A DNA stretch of 64,000 bases from Polytrichum commune (Eukaryota; Streptophyta; Polytrichopsida; Polytrichales; Polytrichaceae): positions 35,590,001 through 35,654,000 of the forward strand of contig OX485806.1 in the NCBI GenBank assembly GCA_950295325.1. The letters are read 5' to 3'. Below, piece after piece: positions 1-11,754 of this stretch. The notes beneath the pieces were generated by a model. It worked only from the letters and a program-made list of their open reading frames with translations. It was not told the DNA's origin and did not search any database. Every line of letters begins with the position of its first letter. Position 1 is the stretch's first letter. Both the position numbers and the translations under genes were made by a program.

Positions 1-420
1 AGCTATTTCCAACGACACCTACAACAAATACTACAACCAGACATTGCCAAGGACCAAACCCCTGCTCCAAAGCTATTCCACACGCCTCAAATGACCCCAA
101 ATGGGCACAGTCCCTTAAATCCGCAACCAACAATGTCTCATCTATCACATCCCCTCACCAAGCTCACTTAGGTGCGTCTTCAAAGTGGACAACATGCCAC
201 CACACCACAGTCTAGTGGAAATGCTCTCGTAATTAATCTGTCTCCACCTGTGCCGCATCCACTCCACTCATTAGCTGCAAACCCTAAGTTAATGGCATCC
301 ATAGGGGTGGTTTCCATGAAGATTGAGAGCCCAAGGCCATGCACCCAACCCCCATGAAACTAAGGTCCCATAACCACACATCAAATTCCTCTATCCATAG
401 TGGCCCCCTTTTGTAGGTAG
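1..420. other. A+C-rich stretch without a recognised gene
   Basis: The composition (rich in A and C on the plus strand, poor in G) matches the LINE-A remains that follow, so this is probably the 5' part of the same element or of a relative. No reading frame here shows a recognisable motif. Confidence 0.35.
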
Positions 421-651
421 ACTATCACGCTCCCAAGGCTTAGCACCCTGCTAGAGAAGCTCATTCCCACGTACAAGGACCAGTGTCAGCCTCACCCCCT
501 TGAGGAGCCCACTTCCAAAATACAATTCAAATCCTTACTATGGCATGGGGTAGTCACGGCCCAAGAGGAGGCATTGGCAAGAGGCGACCTTGTCCTTACG
601 GAGACACAATGCATAGCCACCCTACTCCAAATGGGCAACTCCCTACCATAA
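421..651 (+). pseudogene. Open 77-codon stretch, possible LINE ORF1 fragment
   Basis: An uninterrupted frame runs from just after a TAG at 418 to a TAA at 649. It has no convincing start codon. The translation is hydrophilic and has balanced codon use (for example LLWHGVVTAQEEALARGD), unlike the low-complexity Thr/Asn/Pro-rich readings typical of the surrounding A+C-rich DNA. Its position upstream of LINE-A endonuclease remains makes a nucleic-acid-binding ORF1 or a 5' part of ORF2 plausible, but I recognise no zinc knuckle or other family motif. It could equally be a captured host exon. Confidence 0.3.
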
Positions 652-1266
652 GCATAACTCATGCTCTCATGTGAGGATGTTCTCCCAAATGTGCCTCATA
701 ATGTGCTTTTCCTCCACACAACCTAGTGGAGAATTGAGTCCAACTCTCCATTTCATTTGAGTTCCATCACACCAACCCACGGAAGTTGTCACCAGATTGC
801 CACATGACTTTCAAATCTCCATCTATTTTTAACATGGCTATAACCTTCACAAAACGGAGGCGGTGACTCACCTCAAAAAATGTTTTTTGCCCTCAATCTC
901 TATTAAAGTAAACATGTAAACACCTTGACCCCAACCGTTGATTACATCCACTCCCTCGCATATAAACACATAAACACACCACTCCCACCCACAATTCTCA
1001 CCCCAATGAACTTTTTAGAATTGACTATAATACTATCGTGGAGCACATCACACCTTAGTACCAGCCTCCCAGGCCTATCAACCTTCATCTCCTTCCACTC
1101 ATATCCACCCACCATTATTCACATTGAAAAAACCATGTCATCTAAAAACAAATCCACCCGATATATCAACCATCTTTTCCCATAATACCATATCCTCTAC
1201 AACAATTCCAACAATGCACTTACTTGCCAACGTATACAATTTATATCCTTCACTCCAACATGAGAA

Positions 1267-1720
1267 GGTGTCCTAACCATGATCCATAATAAAATTTATT
1301 CCCTTAAAACATCACAAAAAAAACCCCATTGCAATTACCCCATACATCCAAATTCTATGCACCTTCAACAAGCCCATAGACCCCATTACTTTAGTAAACA
1401 TATACATGCCCTCAGACGCAAACAATCTCCACCTAATCCTTATCATTCTAGCACACATTAGTTCCACCATCAACTCCTCTCCCACCCAACTAACTATAGT
1501 AGCAAATGATTTAAATACGACCATCTTCCTCCAAGGATGTTCCGCTGACAACGGAACCCCCCCCCCCCCCGCAAACCAAAGAAACCAGACATGGGCACAC
1601 TTTATGTTAGCCCTAAACTTACATCCAATCTCTACCAAAACCTATTTTTCTAGACAATGGGGGGGGGGGGGTATTACACATCCAACAACCTTATAAACAA
1701 TATCTTGTTGTTTGTGTTTG
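1267..1720 (+). pseudogene. LINE-A endonuclease (APE-type) remnant
   Basis: Two frames carry consecutive endonuclease-like pieces. Around 1267-1300 the translation reads GVLTMIHNKIY, the strand typical of the middle of a LINE endonuclease. Around 1490-1535, after a frameshift, it reads LTIVANDLNTTIF, matching the family's (A)GDFN block with G changed to N and F to L. A following SRQ segment at about 1650 lies where the GGHNY/ID block would be expected. Poly-C (1557-1570) and poly-G (1659-1671) runs interrupt the domain. The enzyme would nick target DNA for target-primed reverse transcription; this copy is dead. It continues into the LINE-A RT at 3.3 kb after a non-LINE insertion. Confidence 0.55.
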
Positions 1721-1736
1721 TCCAGAAGTACGAGAC

Positions 1737-2500
1737 TGTTAGTAATCTAAGTTTTTAAAAATCTAAATGTATTTAAGAAATACAAGTTGGTTTCTAACGA
1801 TACATTTTTTTACAAAATATCTTCATTCTATTAAATATGAGTTTTCTTATAAATTGAATAATAATTTAATAGATCGCAATATCCATTTAATCTAATGTTT
1901 TAAATTAAAACCTCACTTCTTCACTATTCACTCAAGCCACTCAAACTATTCAAACAATGCTTCATCATCCAAACTAAATTTTTCACTTGCCACTCAAACT
2001 AAATTCTTCACAATTCATTCAACCCACTCAGACCTCACTTCTTCATTCATGCATCATCACTTGTCATTCTCATTACTCATGTCTCTTGCATCACTTATAA
2101 CTCACTTGACTCATGCAATTCTCTTAGGCCTCTACACCAAGGGTCTTCACTGCTCATCTAAGATCTTCAACACCTCCAAACTCCTTCAAGGTCGTCAATG
2201 CATCCAAACTCCTCCAAGGTCTTCAACTCCTCCAAACTCCAAATGCCCAACTTACAATGATCCACCATCCTTCTTTCATCCCTTAAATCTTCTTTCCATT
2301 TTTTCCTTCGGCCAATAAGAAACCATTGGGGTTAGGCATAAAAGATCCCTAAGCGGCTAGGTAATGGCCGCCACCGTTGATAAACCTTAACCTTTTTTAA
2401 ACCCTAACTACAGGTCATGTCTAACAAGTCTTATCTACTAAGTTCTTCCTACCAAGTCCTCCCTGTCTTGAACTCAAGATCAGTTCTCAACTAAACAACT
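1737..2500. mobile_element. AT/TC-rich segment interrupting LINE-A (ends not resolved)
   Basis: Composition switches abruptly from A+C-rich LINE sequence to AT-rich, then CT-rich DNA, and back again at about 2500. The interior contains degenerate short repeats built on CTTCA/CACTCAA and on CTCCAAACTCCTTCAAGG. A TG near 1737 would suit the start of a solo LTR, but I found no matching CA end with a target duplication. Treat it as an insertion of unknown type. Confidence 0.35.
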
Positions 2501-2579
2501 AACTAAAACATGATTAATACAACATCATACTAATATCCATCTACGTATATACTTGGAATAACAATAACACACATAAATG

Positions 2580-3310
2580 CCTACGTTTTAACTAGTAACC
2601 GGCCCACATCACGACAACGACTTCTACATTAACACACGACATGCAAACTTCACATGCACCATAGACATCTCTTCCATACACAACTCGTACTACTTCAACA
2701 TATACTATATGCACCACCAAATCTTAGCATACATAAAGCCTTAGAACAAACACTCACAAATTACACGCCCCGATTATTATATTCAATCCGAGGGGACACA
2801 CTCCAAGCCCTAAATGCCAAATTCAACGAAATAACCTATAATGACACCATAATCCTCATCAACATACTCACATCCACAAAAGCCATAACTTCATAAGATT
2901 GAGCTATGCCCAATTAGAGCTTCACAAACCCATTAACACCTTTGGCAAATGTATTGAAATCACATGTTTTGTAGAACCATTACAACCCCTCATTCCCCGC
3001 ACCAGACTCCAAGACAATTTCTTACCTTAGAATAACAAAAACAATGGAAACATCACCTCCACACATACTATCAAACTAACACCTCCAAAAAATTGGCAGC
3101 ATCACCTAATATCCTACAAATTTTCACATTACCTGGACAAACAATCCCCGCCCCCCACCCCAATACACATCCCTTATGAATGCATGGTTGAGAATCCTTG
3201 CCGATATCATCAAAGACGGCAAAGCCCAAGCTACCACAATTTCCACTAAACAAACTCAAATCAACTACAAAATGCACTAGAATGCACAACCTACAAACTA
3301 TACACCAATA
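2580..3310 (+). pseudogene. LINE-A region between endonuclease and RT
   Basis: A+C-rich sequence with a Leu/Asn/Thr-rich translation, including an 80-codon open piece at 2654-2896. It occupies the place of the linker between endonuclease and RT in LINE-A ORF2 and runs without a compositional break into the RT at 3335. There are many stops and frameshifts. No catalytic motif is expected here and none is seen. Confidence 0.4.
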
Positions 3311-3334
3311 CACTCACCACCCTCTTAGCAACAT

Positions 3335-4240
3335 TTGGTGAAATCCATAAGATACTTCACCAAAGTCAGGAAGGATTCAGCGCCCAACGCAACACCTCTT
3401 CAAATACAAACTATGTTGGCCACGCTTGAACATGCTAGGCTCATAAAAAAAAACGTATTCATCACATATATAGACTTTCACAACACTTTTGGCTCCATTG
3501 ACCATGTCCGGCTCCTCACCATCATGCTTGGCCTACGTTACCCTAGTGATACAACATGAATCATTGGAAATCTTTACACATAATCCAACACGTCATTCCA
3601 CATAGCTACATTCATAAGCACACACTCCATATACATCCACAAATGTACCATACAAGAAGACACTATAAGTCCATATCTCTTCATCATATTTCTCAAGCCC
3701 CTCCTCTAGTGGCTTGAATGTAACTTATATGGATATCATTTCAACACCTCCAAAGTTGAATGTCACACCAACGCTTATGCAGATGACATAGCCTTACTCA
3801 TTGACAATATACAAAATATGCAACCCTAAATAGACAAACTACAACTCTTTGTGTAATGGGCCGGCATGGACCTCAACCTATCTAAGTGTGCCCTCACCGA
3901 AAGCCCTAATAAATCCCATCTCCTGTCCCCCTCCTGTCCCCACCATCTTCAAAGCCTATCTACAAGCATCTCACATCATGTACAAAGGCAACCAATTCCC
4001 TTGTCCTTCCACAAAATGAACCATACACATATCTAGGCATCCAACTAAACCCCATCTGAAATGGCATATACAAAAACAAATTAATAAATCAAAAGTCAAA
4101 ACCCAATGCAAAGCCCTACTATTATTACTAACCACAAAAAAAATCAAAAATCAAAATAATCAACACAATTGTCCGCACTAGAATTGCATGCGTATGCTAT
4201 GTCCTCCTTTTTTTCAAGCCCAACATCACAAAACTTAACA
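3335..4240 (+). pseudogene. LINE-A reverse transcriptase, copy 1 (fingers/palm to thumb)
   Basis: This is the clearest RT in the element. In order it shows: QIQTMLATLEHARL; the palm strand TYIDFHNTFGSIDH with its catalytic Asp at about 3470; TIQEDTISPYLFIIFLKPLL (expected GTIQGDTLSPYLF); the intact catalytic box AYADDIALLID at 3773-3805; and the following WAGMDLNLSKCAL strand. Stops replace Trp or Glu codons at several places. The thumb segment (TIVRTRIACVCYV, FFKPNITKLNKI) ends abruptly at about 4240, where the reading jumps back to an earlier RT segment. Function would be cDNA synthesis on nicked target DNA; with its stops the copy is inactive. Confidence 0.75.
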
Positions 4241-4794
4241 AAATCCCCAATGAAATCATCAAAGCCCTTTCCAACATATTGCATGACCTCCTATACCAAT
4301 TCTTCCAACACTGTCACAAACAAAAACAAATCCCACCAATATGGAAACACAGTTTAACAATACTGCTATACAAAAGAGATGAACCCCTCTTGATAACTAA
4401 CTATAGATCCATAGCCCTTGTCAACACAACATACAAACAAACTATATACAATCATTTGATGCCCTCACTAATTACAGAGAACAACACAAAATACCCCACT
4501 ACATTCAAGAAGGCTTTCACCCACAACAAAACACAACTTGACAAATACAAATCTTCATAGCCACCCTAGAGGACAAAAATACACTACCAAAGATATATAC
4601 ATAGCATACATAGACTTCCGCAACGTCTTTGGATCCATAGACCACGCCCAATTACTTGCCATAATGGAAGATCTTGAATTTCCCCGAGACCCCATAGAAA
4701 TTATAGGCAACATATATGCCAACTCCACCACTTCATTCCATGTTAGCTATTTTGGAACCAACCTAGAAATATCATAAGCAAAGGAACCATCCAA
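4241..4794 (+). pseudogene. LINE-A reverse transcriptase, second N-terminal segment
   Basis: Immediately after copy-1 thumb sequence the translation returns to the start of an RT domain: LHDLLYQFFQHCHKQKQIPP, WKHSLTILLYKRDEP, LITNYRSIALVNTTYK, then the palm AYIDFRNVFGSIDHAQLL and GNIYANSTTSFH. This cannot be a continuation of the same protein. It indicates a second LINE-A copy joined by recombination or by insertion into the first. The reading ends at GTIQ (4794) because a DNA insertion follows; it resumes at 5540 with GGTLNPYLF. Confidence 0.7.
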
Positions 4795-5539
4795 GGGTGT
4801 AAGCAAACTACACTCCTTATTTTGATGTCACACTGTAATTTTATAATCTACTAATAAGGTACAATAAATCATATGCTCAATGATCTTTATATCATATAAT
4901 TTAGGACTTGTGTATTTCTTATAATTCTAATAACAAGAAGTTCAAAGAAAAAGATATTGTCTCACCAAACGTTTACATAATATAGGAGACTTTTGTGTCA
5001 ATAACATATTCAAGGTCACATTGCTTATTAAACATGTATATGGACTTATTATTTTCAGCTTGTGTAGTAAAAATGTACAATATTCTCGTCAATTTTTTTG
5101 AATATAGTATGGATTACATAATTGATGTTTGTATACAATTTTGAGGACATGTTTGAGGCTTAGGACTTTTCAAACTCACACTAACAACATACATCAATGA
5201 AGTCCTAAATAGCTTCACAAATACATTTTTTCATATGTTCTTTTCATTAAATTTCTTTTCATATATGATGCAAAGCATGGTTTCAAATACTGACCATTTT
5301 TTAAGTATTTTTTAACATCTATGCTATACCATGATGATGTCAACACTATGGCATATGTGGTGGATAGGGCGCCTGGTTTAGGTACAAACATAAAGGATAG
5401 GGTTTTGGTCTAGAATATGTGGTGGATAGGGATTTGGGCATGCCTAGGGTTCATCCACCCACAACATGCTTGAATCACATAAGTACTTAGAGGGACTCCA
5501 AACTATCCAAAAAATGGACACTCTAGCTTGCTTTCACCC
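4795..5539. mobile_element. 745-bp non-autonomous DNA element inside LINE-A RT
   Basis: AT-rich DNA interrupts the RT between GTIQ and GGTLNPYLF. The left end reads gggtgtaagcaaactac and the reverse complement of the right end reads gggtgaaagcaagctag, an imperfect terminal inverted repeat. The 4-bp direct repeat ccaa (4791-4794 and 5540-5543) flanks it. Conceptual removal leaves one ccaa and an exactly in-frame RT, which is strong evidence for the boundaries. There is no coding potential inside. The superfamily is unassigned; the short TSD is shorter than expected for hAT or MULE. Confidence 0.65.
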
Positions 5540-8387
5540 CCAAGGCGGCACCCTAAACCCCTATTTATTCATAATATTTTTATAACCACTCCTAAGATGG
5601 CTAGAAATAGGCTCCATGGGCTACCACTTTAACATCTCCACAAGTATGTGTACCACAACAAGAAACATAGATGACGTAGCCCTCCTTATTGACCATGTCC
5701 AAAACGTGCGACCCAAATAGACAAACTGCAAAAAAAATTTGAATGGGCACACATGGACATAAATCTTGCCAAATGCACCATCACAAATTGCCCAAATAAA
5801 GCCAAACTCAAACCCACAATATTCAAAGCATACATACAAGCACAAAGAATCATGTTCAAAGGGAAATAATTTCCAATCCTAACACAAATCAAGCCCTACA
5901 TCTACCTAGGCATACAATTAGTCCCGTCACTAAAATGTCAAAATCCAAAAAGATGTCATGATGAACAAAGCATAAAAACAAAGCAAACCCTTATTAGGGT
6001 TAATCAAACCTAGAATATCTTGTCCCTACTGTGGAGTTCCTTTCTCCAAACCCAACACAAATAAAATAGATGAAATCCTAAGCAAACTAATCAAAAACAT
6101 GTGCAAGCTCCCAAATAGCACAACAAATGTTCTCACACACCTCAACACTGACAACTATGGAATCAACACCACATTCTTTGTCCCTAATCATACTTGCATA
6201 GGTAAACAACTTACCCAAGCCCTACATGACCAAGGCCAACTAGGCAAAATATGCCAACGCCTCGCAAAGTACATGGTAACCAAAGATGAAGGCTCTCTAA
6301 ATCTCCCAAAACTTAGCCCCCAAGCATGCACCATATCCCCCACATCCATGACCCTCTACATACTTGAAAAAGAATTTGGAATTCATGTGGACACAACAAT
6401 ATCATGTTCCTAAACACAACAAATACAACTCGAAGCCCAATTGCTCAACAACACACTCTACACTCAAGTCCTCCCAGAAGTTGAAATCCACTCAAAGAAA
6501 TACCTCAATAAATTATACCAATACAACCTTACTAACGTAAGCCAAATCCAAATCAAGACCGCTCAACAATCCTACCCCACAACAAACTCAAACAAAAATA
6601 CGAAAACTAGCTTGAACCAATTAAGAACGCTCTGCACCAAGCCAACACTATGTTCCCACCCCCACACCACCAGGAAACAACCCCACAACATCATCCACAA
6701 CTCATTTCAACCAACACAACTAAGCAACAAAACCCAACACCTACCGCAAATGGGTACACTCATACAAGCAATTATGGGAAGAAAGAGCCAAAAAAAAACA
6801 AAAAACCCAAAAAAAAAAAACAAATGGGGGGCATCATCCATATACCAACAACTCTCATGCATGTTGATCACCCCATGAAGACACTCAATAAAATGGGTTG
6901 ATGAACAACAAATTCTCAATAAAGAGCACCTAACATACGAAGACAACCTCGCAGTAGTACACAAATACCTCCGCAACAAATACAACACCAACAAACTAAA
7001 CAAGTCCCCTCACACTTCAACATCGCACAATCCACAAACACAACATCACTCTAACCCCCCATCAAAGCCCCCAACTCACCCTCACCATCCACGAATACAA
7101 CCCAAACAAATATATCTTAGCCACACAACCTACCATATAGATACAACTCCAGAACGCACTAGTCTTTGATCACATTGGTAACTACTTAAATATTATAACC
7201 ATAGCAAGACTACAATGGCTTTGGACCATATACCAAGAAAACATACACAATCAAAATCTAACCTCACCTCACTACACCCACCCGTACAAAACTTCGAGAC
7301 TGGACTAACAATGTTCCTCCATACATACACCACATCATACCTAGGAAGAAATCTAATCACATTCTCCTCATCAATCAACACCGAGTATACATCCCGCAAT
7401 CATCAAACTCCTCATCACAAACTTCCAACTAAACCACTCATATTTCTCCCCCCCCCCCCCCCCCCCGAACATGTCCAATCCCACTTAACAGATTCAACTC
7501 ACCCCACAAATGAGACTAAATATTTGGTTCTCAAGGCGTGGTGCTAATCTCATGATGGAATAAGGCAAAATACGCACACCCCACAAACTACCAAACCACA
7601 ACGGAAGCTATGCATTGGGCCCAAATGGTAGCCCAAAAAAATCTCCACAATTTAACCATATTGGTCCTAAGCCATAAAAACTAGACTCCGCAAACACTAT
7701 AGCTTAATACCCACCAAGATTTACACATCATAGCCAAAATCCTCATGAACAACTTATTGCACCCAACTGCCCCACAATGACCCACATACTATAGTCAACC
7801 CGAAAATACCCTCACAACAATCCTATGCATACACAACAAAAACACCCCACCACAACTCATCATACAAGAGGCCCACAACCTAAGAATTCCCACACATAAC
7901 CCAACCAATACTGTATCTCCATACAAAGTTAATAATTCAAAAAAATGGTAAAATTCACTGCTCATAACATTCCCCTCGCTACACCAACACCGTTCAAACC
8001 AAAATCCCCCTTACAAAGTATATACATAGATGGCTCATTCATGCCACTAAATTGAAAAGGCAACAAAAACGTAGTGGGCTCCGGCATACATAGCCTAATC
8101 AACAACATCCAAATTGTAAAAAGACTCCCAAGCTTCGAAAACATTCTACAGTCCAAGTTATATGCCGTAAGGCCAACACCCAAAACACCCCCCACAACAT
8201 ACACATATTCAAAGACAACTTGAATAACATCTACCTTGTAAATGACCACACTGCTACCCATCTACCTAACACAACCACCCAGACAAACTCCTCATCACCT
8301 CCATAGTACACTACATTTCATGGTACCATCATAAAATCACCATACAAAAAGTCCAAGCACACACAAGCATACAAAGCAACAAAATAG
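5540..8387 (+). pseudogene. LINE-A ORF2: RT palm, thumb, C-terminal region and first part of RNase H
   Basis: The reading resumes as GGTLNPYLFIIFL, PLLRWLEIGSMGYHFNIS and a catalytic box NIDDVALLID at about 5664 (YA lost, both Asp kept). It continues with the thumb FSKPN..KIDEILSKLIKNMC and a 104-codon open piece (6099-6413) with GSLNLPKLSPQA and EFGIHV. A long Asn/Thr/Gln-rich region follows. An RNase H begins at 8020 with IYIDGSF (first catalytic Asp) and NVVGSGIHS; the expected Glu of block two is Lys in ENILQSKLYAV. The third block, QKVQAHTSIQSNK, ends at 8385, where a further insertion starts. A 19-C tract at 7448-7466 lies within it. Confidence 0.7.
7448..7466. repeat. Poly-C tract, 19 bases
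   Basis: An uninterrupted run of C inside LINE-A, translating as a proline run. One of about fifteen C or G tracts of nine or more bases in the window. Confidence 0.95.
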
Positions 8388-9064
8388 TATTGGGGGTGGA
8401 CTCTTCATACCCTGTACGAACTAACGTGAGTGTAAGAAGGGGTATTATTTGAGGCACTAGCGTACATTGTATACATAAGGGATAGGTATCATTTCTCTCT
8501 AGTTTGTACATCTGGAAAGGCTATTAAGAAATTTGAAGTAAAGGTAAAACTACACAAAGAGGCCCTAAGGTTTAGACAAAAACTTGACAATAGACGTGTT
8601 AGCTTCATCCAATTCACGTTTTTGTTCATTGTTGTCGTATGGTAATACTCCTCAATGACTGCCCTAGGTGTTTACAAACTCGAGGCTTTTGGAGTGCTCA
8701 TGGACTCCCTTGAGTTTTGCTCTTCATATTGTGGCTAAGTTATTATTATTTTTATTTTAAAATGTAATCGTTAAGTTACATGCTATAGATGAAAATACAT
8801 TTTATGATTTTGTCATTGGGAAGTGAAAGTGGATTAAATATGCAATAAAGGCATATTTAAAGCATGATTTATATCTTGTATATGCAGTAGAGGCATTCAA
8901 CAAATTAATTGAAAAACTTAGTATAAATACATGAGCCCAATTTATGACCTATAATTAGGGTGTATACATTTGGTTTTCTCTGCAAACTTCTTGTATATAG
9001 GTGGTTTAGTTTCAAAGTGACCATGCACATCATTTAGGTTCCCAAGGAAGGACCCCCCCCCCGG
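8388..9064. mobile_element. ~677-bp insertion inside LINE-A RNase H
   Basis: AT-rich, non-LINE sequence splits the RNase H third block. It is flanked by the direct repeat aaatag (8382-8387 and 9065-9070), extendable to eight positions with one mismatch. Removing the insert and one repeat joins SNK to IADSLSNQGALKG, exactly the expected GNEIADxL motif, in frame. The ends are G-rich on the left (tattgggggtgg) and C-rich on the right, so a weak inverted repeat is possible. No transposase is encoded. The type is unknown; an 8-bp TSD would fit hAT. Confidence 0.55.
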
Positions 9065-10100
9065 AAATAGCAGACTCCCTCTCAAACCAAGGTGCCCTCA
9101 AAGGCCTAATCTCTCTCGTACCCCATATTCACGTCACACTCATAATCCCATACAGACTAGCTAAACCCCCATTATCAACAAACCTTATGGGCATGATCAG
9201 AAACCTACAAACATTTATCCGCTCAAAGTGCACTCAACTCACCATCAAAGCAGCTCAAAGTCTACAGTCTGCCAAAAAATGGCTTCACAACGCACAAATT
9301 GACCCAAAACTTTCAAACTATTTCTGGATTATTACCCATACCCCAGACGTCCAAGTAACACAAAGGCTAAAATTCCACTTTGCCAAATACATGGGCAACC
9401 ATCAATTCTGTTGTTTTTGCCCTAGATATACACAAACCCAAATTGCATGTTATGCCAAAGAATCAACATAGACACCCGGTCCCACCTACTATCCATGTGC
9501 AAAAACAAATTCTTCAAAGGACTCTGAATCACGCGACACAATGCCACCACCCACCAACTAGCCAACCTACTTAAATCATGCATTCACACAAGGCACTACA
9601 CACTCATCAATGCATGAACAAAAACAACATGCCACAAGACATCACCATCCCACCTTGGTTCCTTCCATGCACATGCCTAGCAACACTACGACCCGACATC
9701 CTCTACATACAAGGCGCAACAATCAACTATACCGGACCATTCATCCCCTCATTGGATCTCACCATACAAATCATAAAATTTACATTCACACATGACATAG
9801 CCACCAACCATGCCATCAAAACCAAACACGACAAATATAACCCATTAATAAACACAATCTGAGCACACGGATGAAAAGTTAACCCCCTCAAAATCATAAC
9901 CACAAGTGTTAGAGGTGCTACACAAAAAAAAAAAAAAAAAAAAAAAAAAACATAGAAGCACTTGAAAGTCTCCATATATCCAAATCATCCATCAAGAAAA
10001 CCATGAAAAACATCAAATATCTCATGTACCTTGTACCAAACAAATGAACATTGGACAACAAACAATCACCCAATGCCACCCCCCCCCCCCGGGATATCAT
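9065..10100 (+). pseudogene. LINE-A ORF2: RNase H end and conserved C-terminal domain
   Basis: The reading resumes with IADSLSNQGALKGLISLVP, then LMGMIRNLQTFIR, KKWLHNAQIDPKLSNYFW and a frameshifted continuation. From 9578 the translation (IPPWFLPCTCLATLRPDIL, then YIQGA, later KHDKYNPLINTI) matches the independent copy at 55.7-56.3 kb (QAKLRPDILCMIGAP, KHAKYDPLNHAI, ITAGVRGAIHE). This shows a conserved C-terminal domain of this LINE family. A 27-A tract at 9924 breaks the frame. The final KYLMYLVPNK / TLDNKQSP segment runs into a 12-C tract at 10079-10090. Confidence 0.7.
9924..9950. repeat. Poly-A tract, 27 bases, inside LINE-A C-terminal domain
   Basis: An uninterrupted A run lying between GVRGA and the ALESL/ISKSSIKK segment. 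The homologous copy at 56 kb has ordinary coding sequence here (AIHEHSIQKL), so this is an internal expansion and not a retrotransposon 3' tail. Confidence 0.9.
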
Positions 10101-10210
10101 CAACTCTTAAAACATGGCTCTATGATTGCGCTATTATACAACTCAAAATTTATGTCAGTAATAAACACTGATGTTAGATTTTATTTTCTTTCCTTTCCTT
10201 TCATGTCAAG

Positions 10211-10446
10211 GGGGCAAGAGAAAATTGTCACATAAAAGTGTGGCTCTCATCCATCCAACATCATAGCTTGACCCCCTACAATTTGGTGGTTGATTTATCT
10301 CAAATTAGTTGAACATGACTAAATCATTTATTTAATATAATTTTGATATCAAAAAAAACTTTATACAAAAACTTTGACATGCATACTATGTCAAGAATTT
10401 ATGTTGGATGAATGAGAGTACGCTCGTATGCAATGATACCCTCTTG
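10211..10446. mobile_element. MITE family A, copy 1
   Basis: A 236-bp element with terminal inverted repeats of about 45 bp: ctctcatccatccaacat near the left end pairs with atgttggatgaatgagag near the right end. Outer ends are gcaagag / ctcttg. The flanking 9-mers catgtcaag (10202-10210) and catgtaaag (10447-10455) match at eight of nine positions, suggesting a Mutator-like 9-bp target duplication. The interior is AT-rich and non-coding. Confidence 0.7.
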
Positions 10447-10455
10447 CATGTAAAG

Positions 10456-11100
10456 AGAAATTTCAATATCATAGATCCTCACCATAGTACGCGACACATA
10501 TTCTCAGCTTGGAGATTTGTGACATCTATATAAACTCATCCATTGTGGATGAAGGGGCTCTAATAAAAACAAGTTCCTACAAGGTTGAGGGCCAATTCAT
10601 TCCAACTAGAGTCCGCTAAAGTAACCGAGGGTCTTTGATGCCATTTCCATACTCAAATGATCTACAAATAATTGTTTTGAAACTATAACATAGTTATTTG
10701 CCTCTTTCACCTTGCATAGACACCACAAATTCCCTAGCCAAATTCTCCAAAATAAAGATTCCCCTTATGACGATCCTTCAATATTTTCAAATTAGAATAC
10801 ACTACACACGTGGTTTTCCTATGACTGCCTAAACGTCAGTTCACACAGGGTTTCAAATCCTAAGTCCCAAGTCACTTGAGGTCAATCCATGCAATCTTAG
10901 CCGCTGAGAGCATGGAAGTTGGGACGTAGCACTCCACACGGGGTCCCACGTCGTAAGTATGACATGGATGCCTACATGAAAACAATTTTTGGAGGTGAGA
11001 GTTGGGAGTTGTGTTGAGAGTTGGGTGGAGGCAAAAGCTAGACCCAACTCACTGTCGACACAAGTCCCATGGACATGTGTTGCAGAAAGTAATGAAGATG
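10456..11100. other. No gene recognised
   Basis: Unique-looking AT-rich DNA between a MITE and a microsatellite-rich block. I see no coding, repeat or RNA signal. Confidence 0.4.
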
Positions 11101-11256
11101 CGGGTTTATGATAAGTAAGCATATGGAAGTGATTATATATGCAGGGGTGGGAAGGTGGCCTCCATGGTGGGACTTGCGAAATGAGAAGAGTGAAGCAGCC
11201 CGTGGGTGGGTGGGTGTGTGTGTGGAGACAGGCACGATGAGCCCAGCTGAAGCGTG

Positions 11257-11258
11257 GG

Positions 11259-11299
<41 letters not shown>

Positions 11300-11360
11300 A
11301 GCTCCGTTCTACTTTCAGTTAATTTCAGAAGTTACTACTGGGCAGGCAGGCAGGGAGGGA
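11257..11360. repeat. (GGCA)n microsatellite with a second short block
   Basis: About ten tandem GGCA units at 11257-11298, a 40-bp spacer, then further GGCA units grading into GGGA and GAGT units up to about 11380. A CTG/GCT run follows at 11620-11640. These are simple repeats. Confidence 0.9.
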
Positions 11361-11754
11361 GGGAGAGTGAGTGAGTGAGTTAGGCGGCAGTGAGGTGATT
11401 CTTGGGTTTAACTAAGTTACTTTATTTATTGATTGCTGGAAGTAAGTTTCCTACATGGGGTGTCATAATGATGCCCTCTGCTTTACCTTATATACCTTAC
11501 CATACCTTACCTAAAGTAGTAACTTGCTCTCTACCTTTATGCTTCCACTGCCCACTTGCTGCCGCTGCCTTCGCCTTGTTGTACTGGCTGGCTTACCTAC
11601 TCATACTCGACTATCATATTATCTGCTGCTGCTGCTGCTACATACATAAGTTACTTACGGGGATTTCATCTACCCCCCATCCCCATAGCTTGACCATGTC
11701 AATGCCCTCCACCTCTTTCTTTTACTCCCCTCCTGCATTGTCAGGCCCCACTGG

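Noticed and set aside
1737-2510. Solo LTR (TG...CA) in LINE-A
   Set aside because: No 5-bp duplication could be matched for any TG/CA pair tried.
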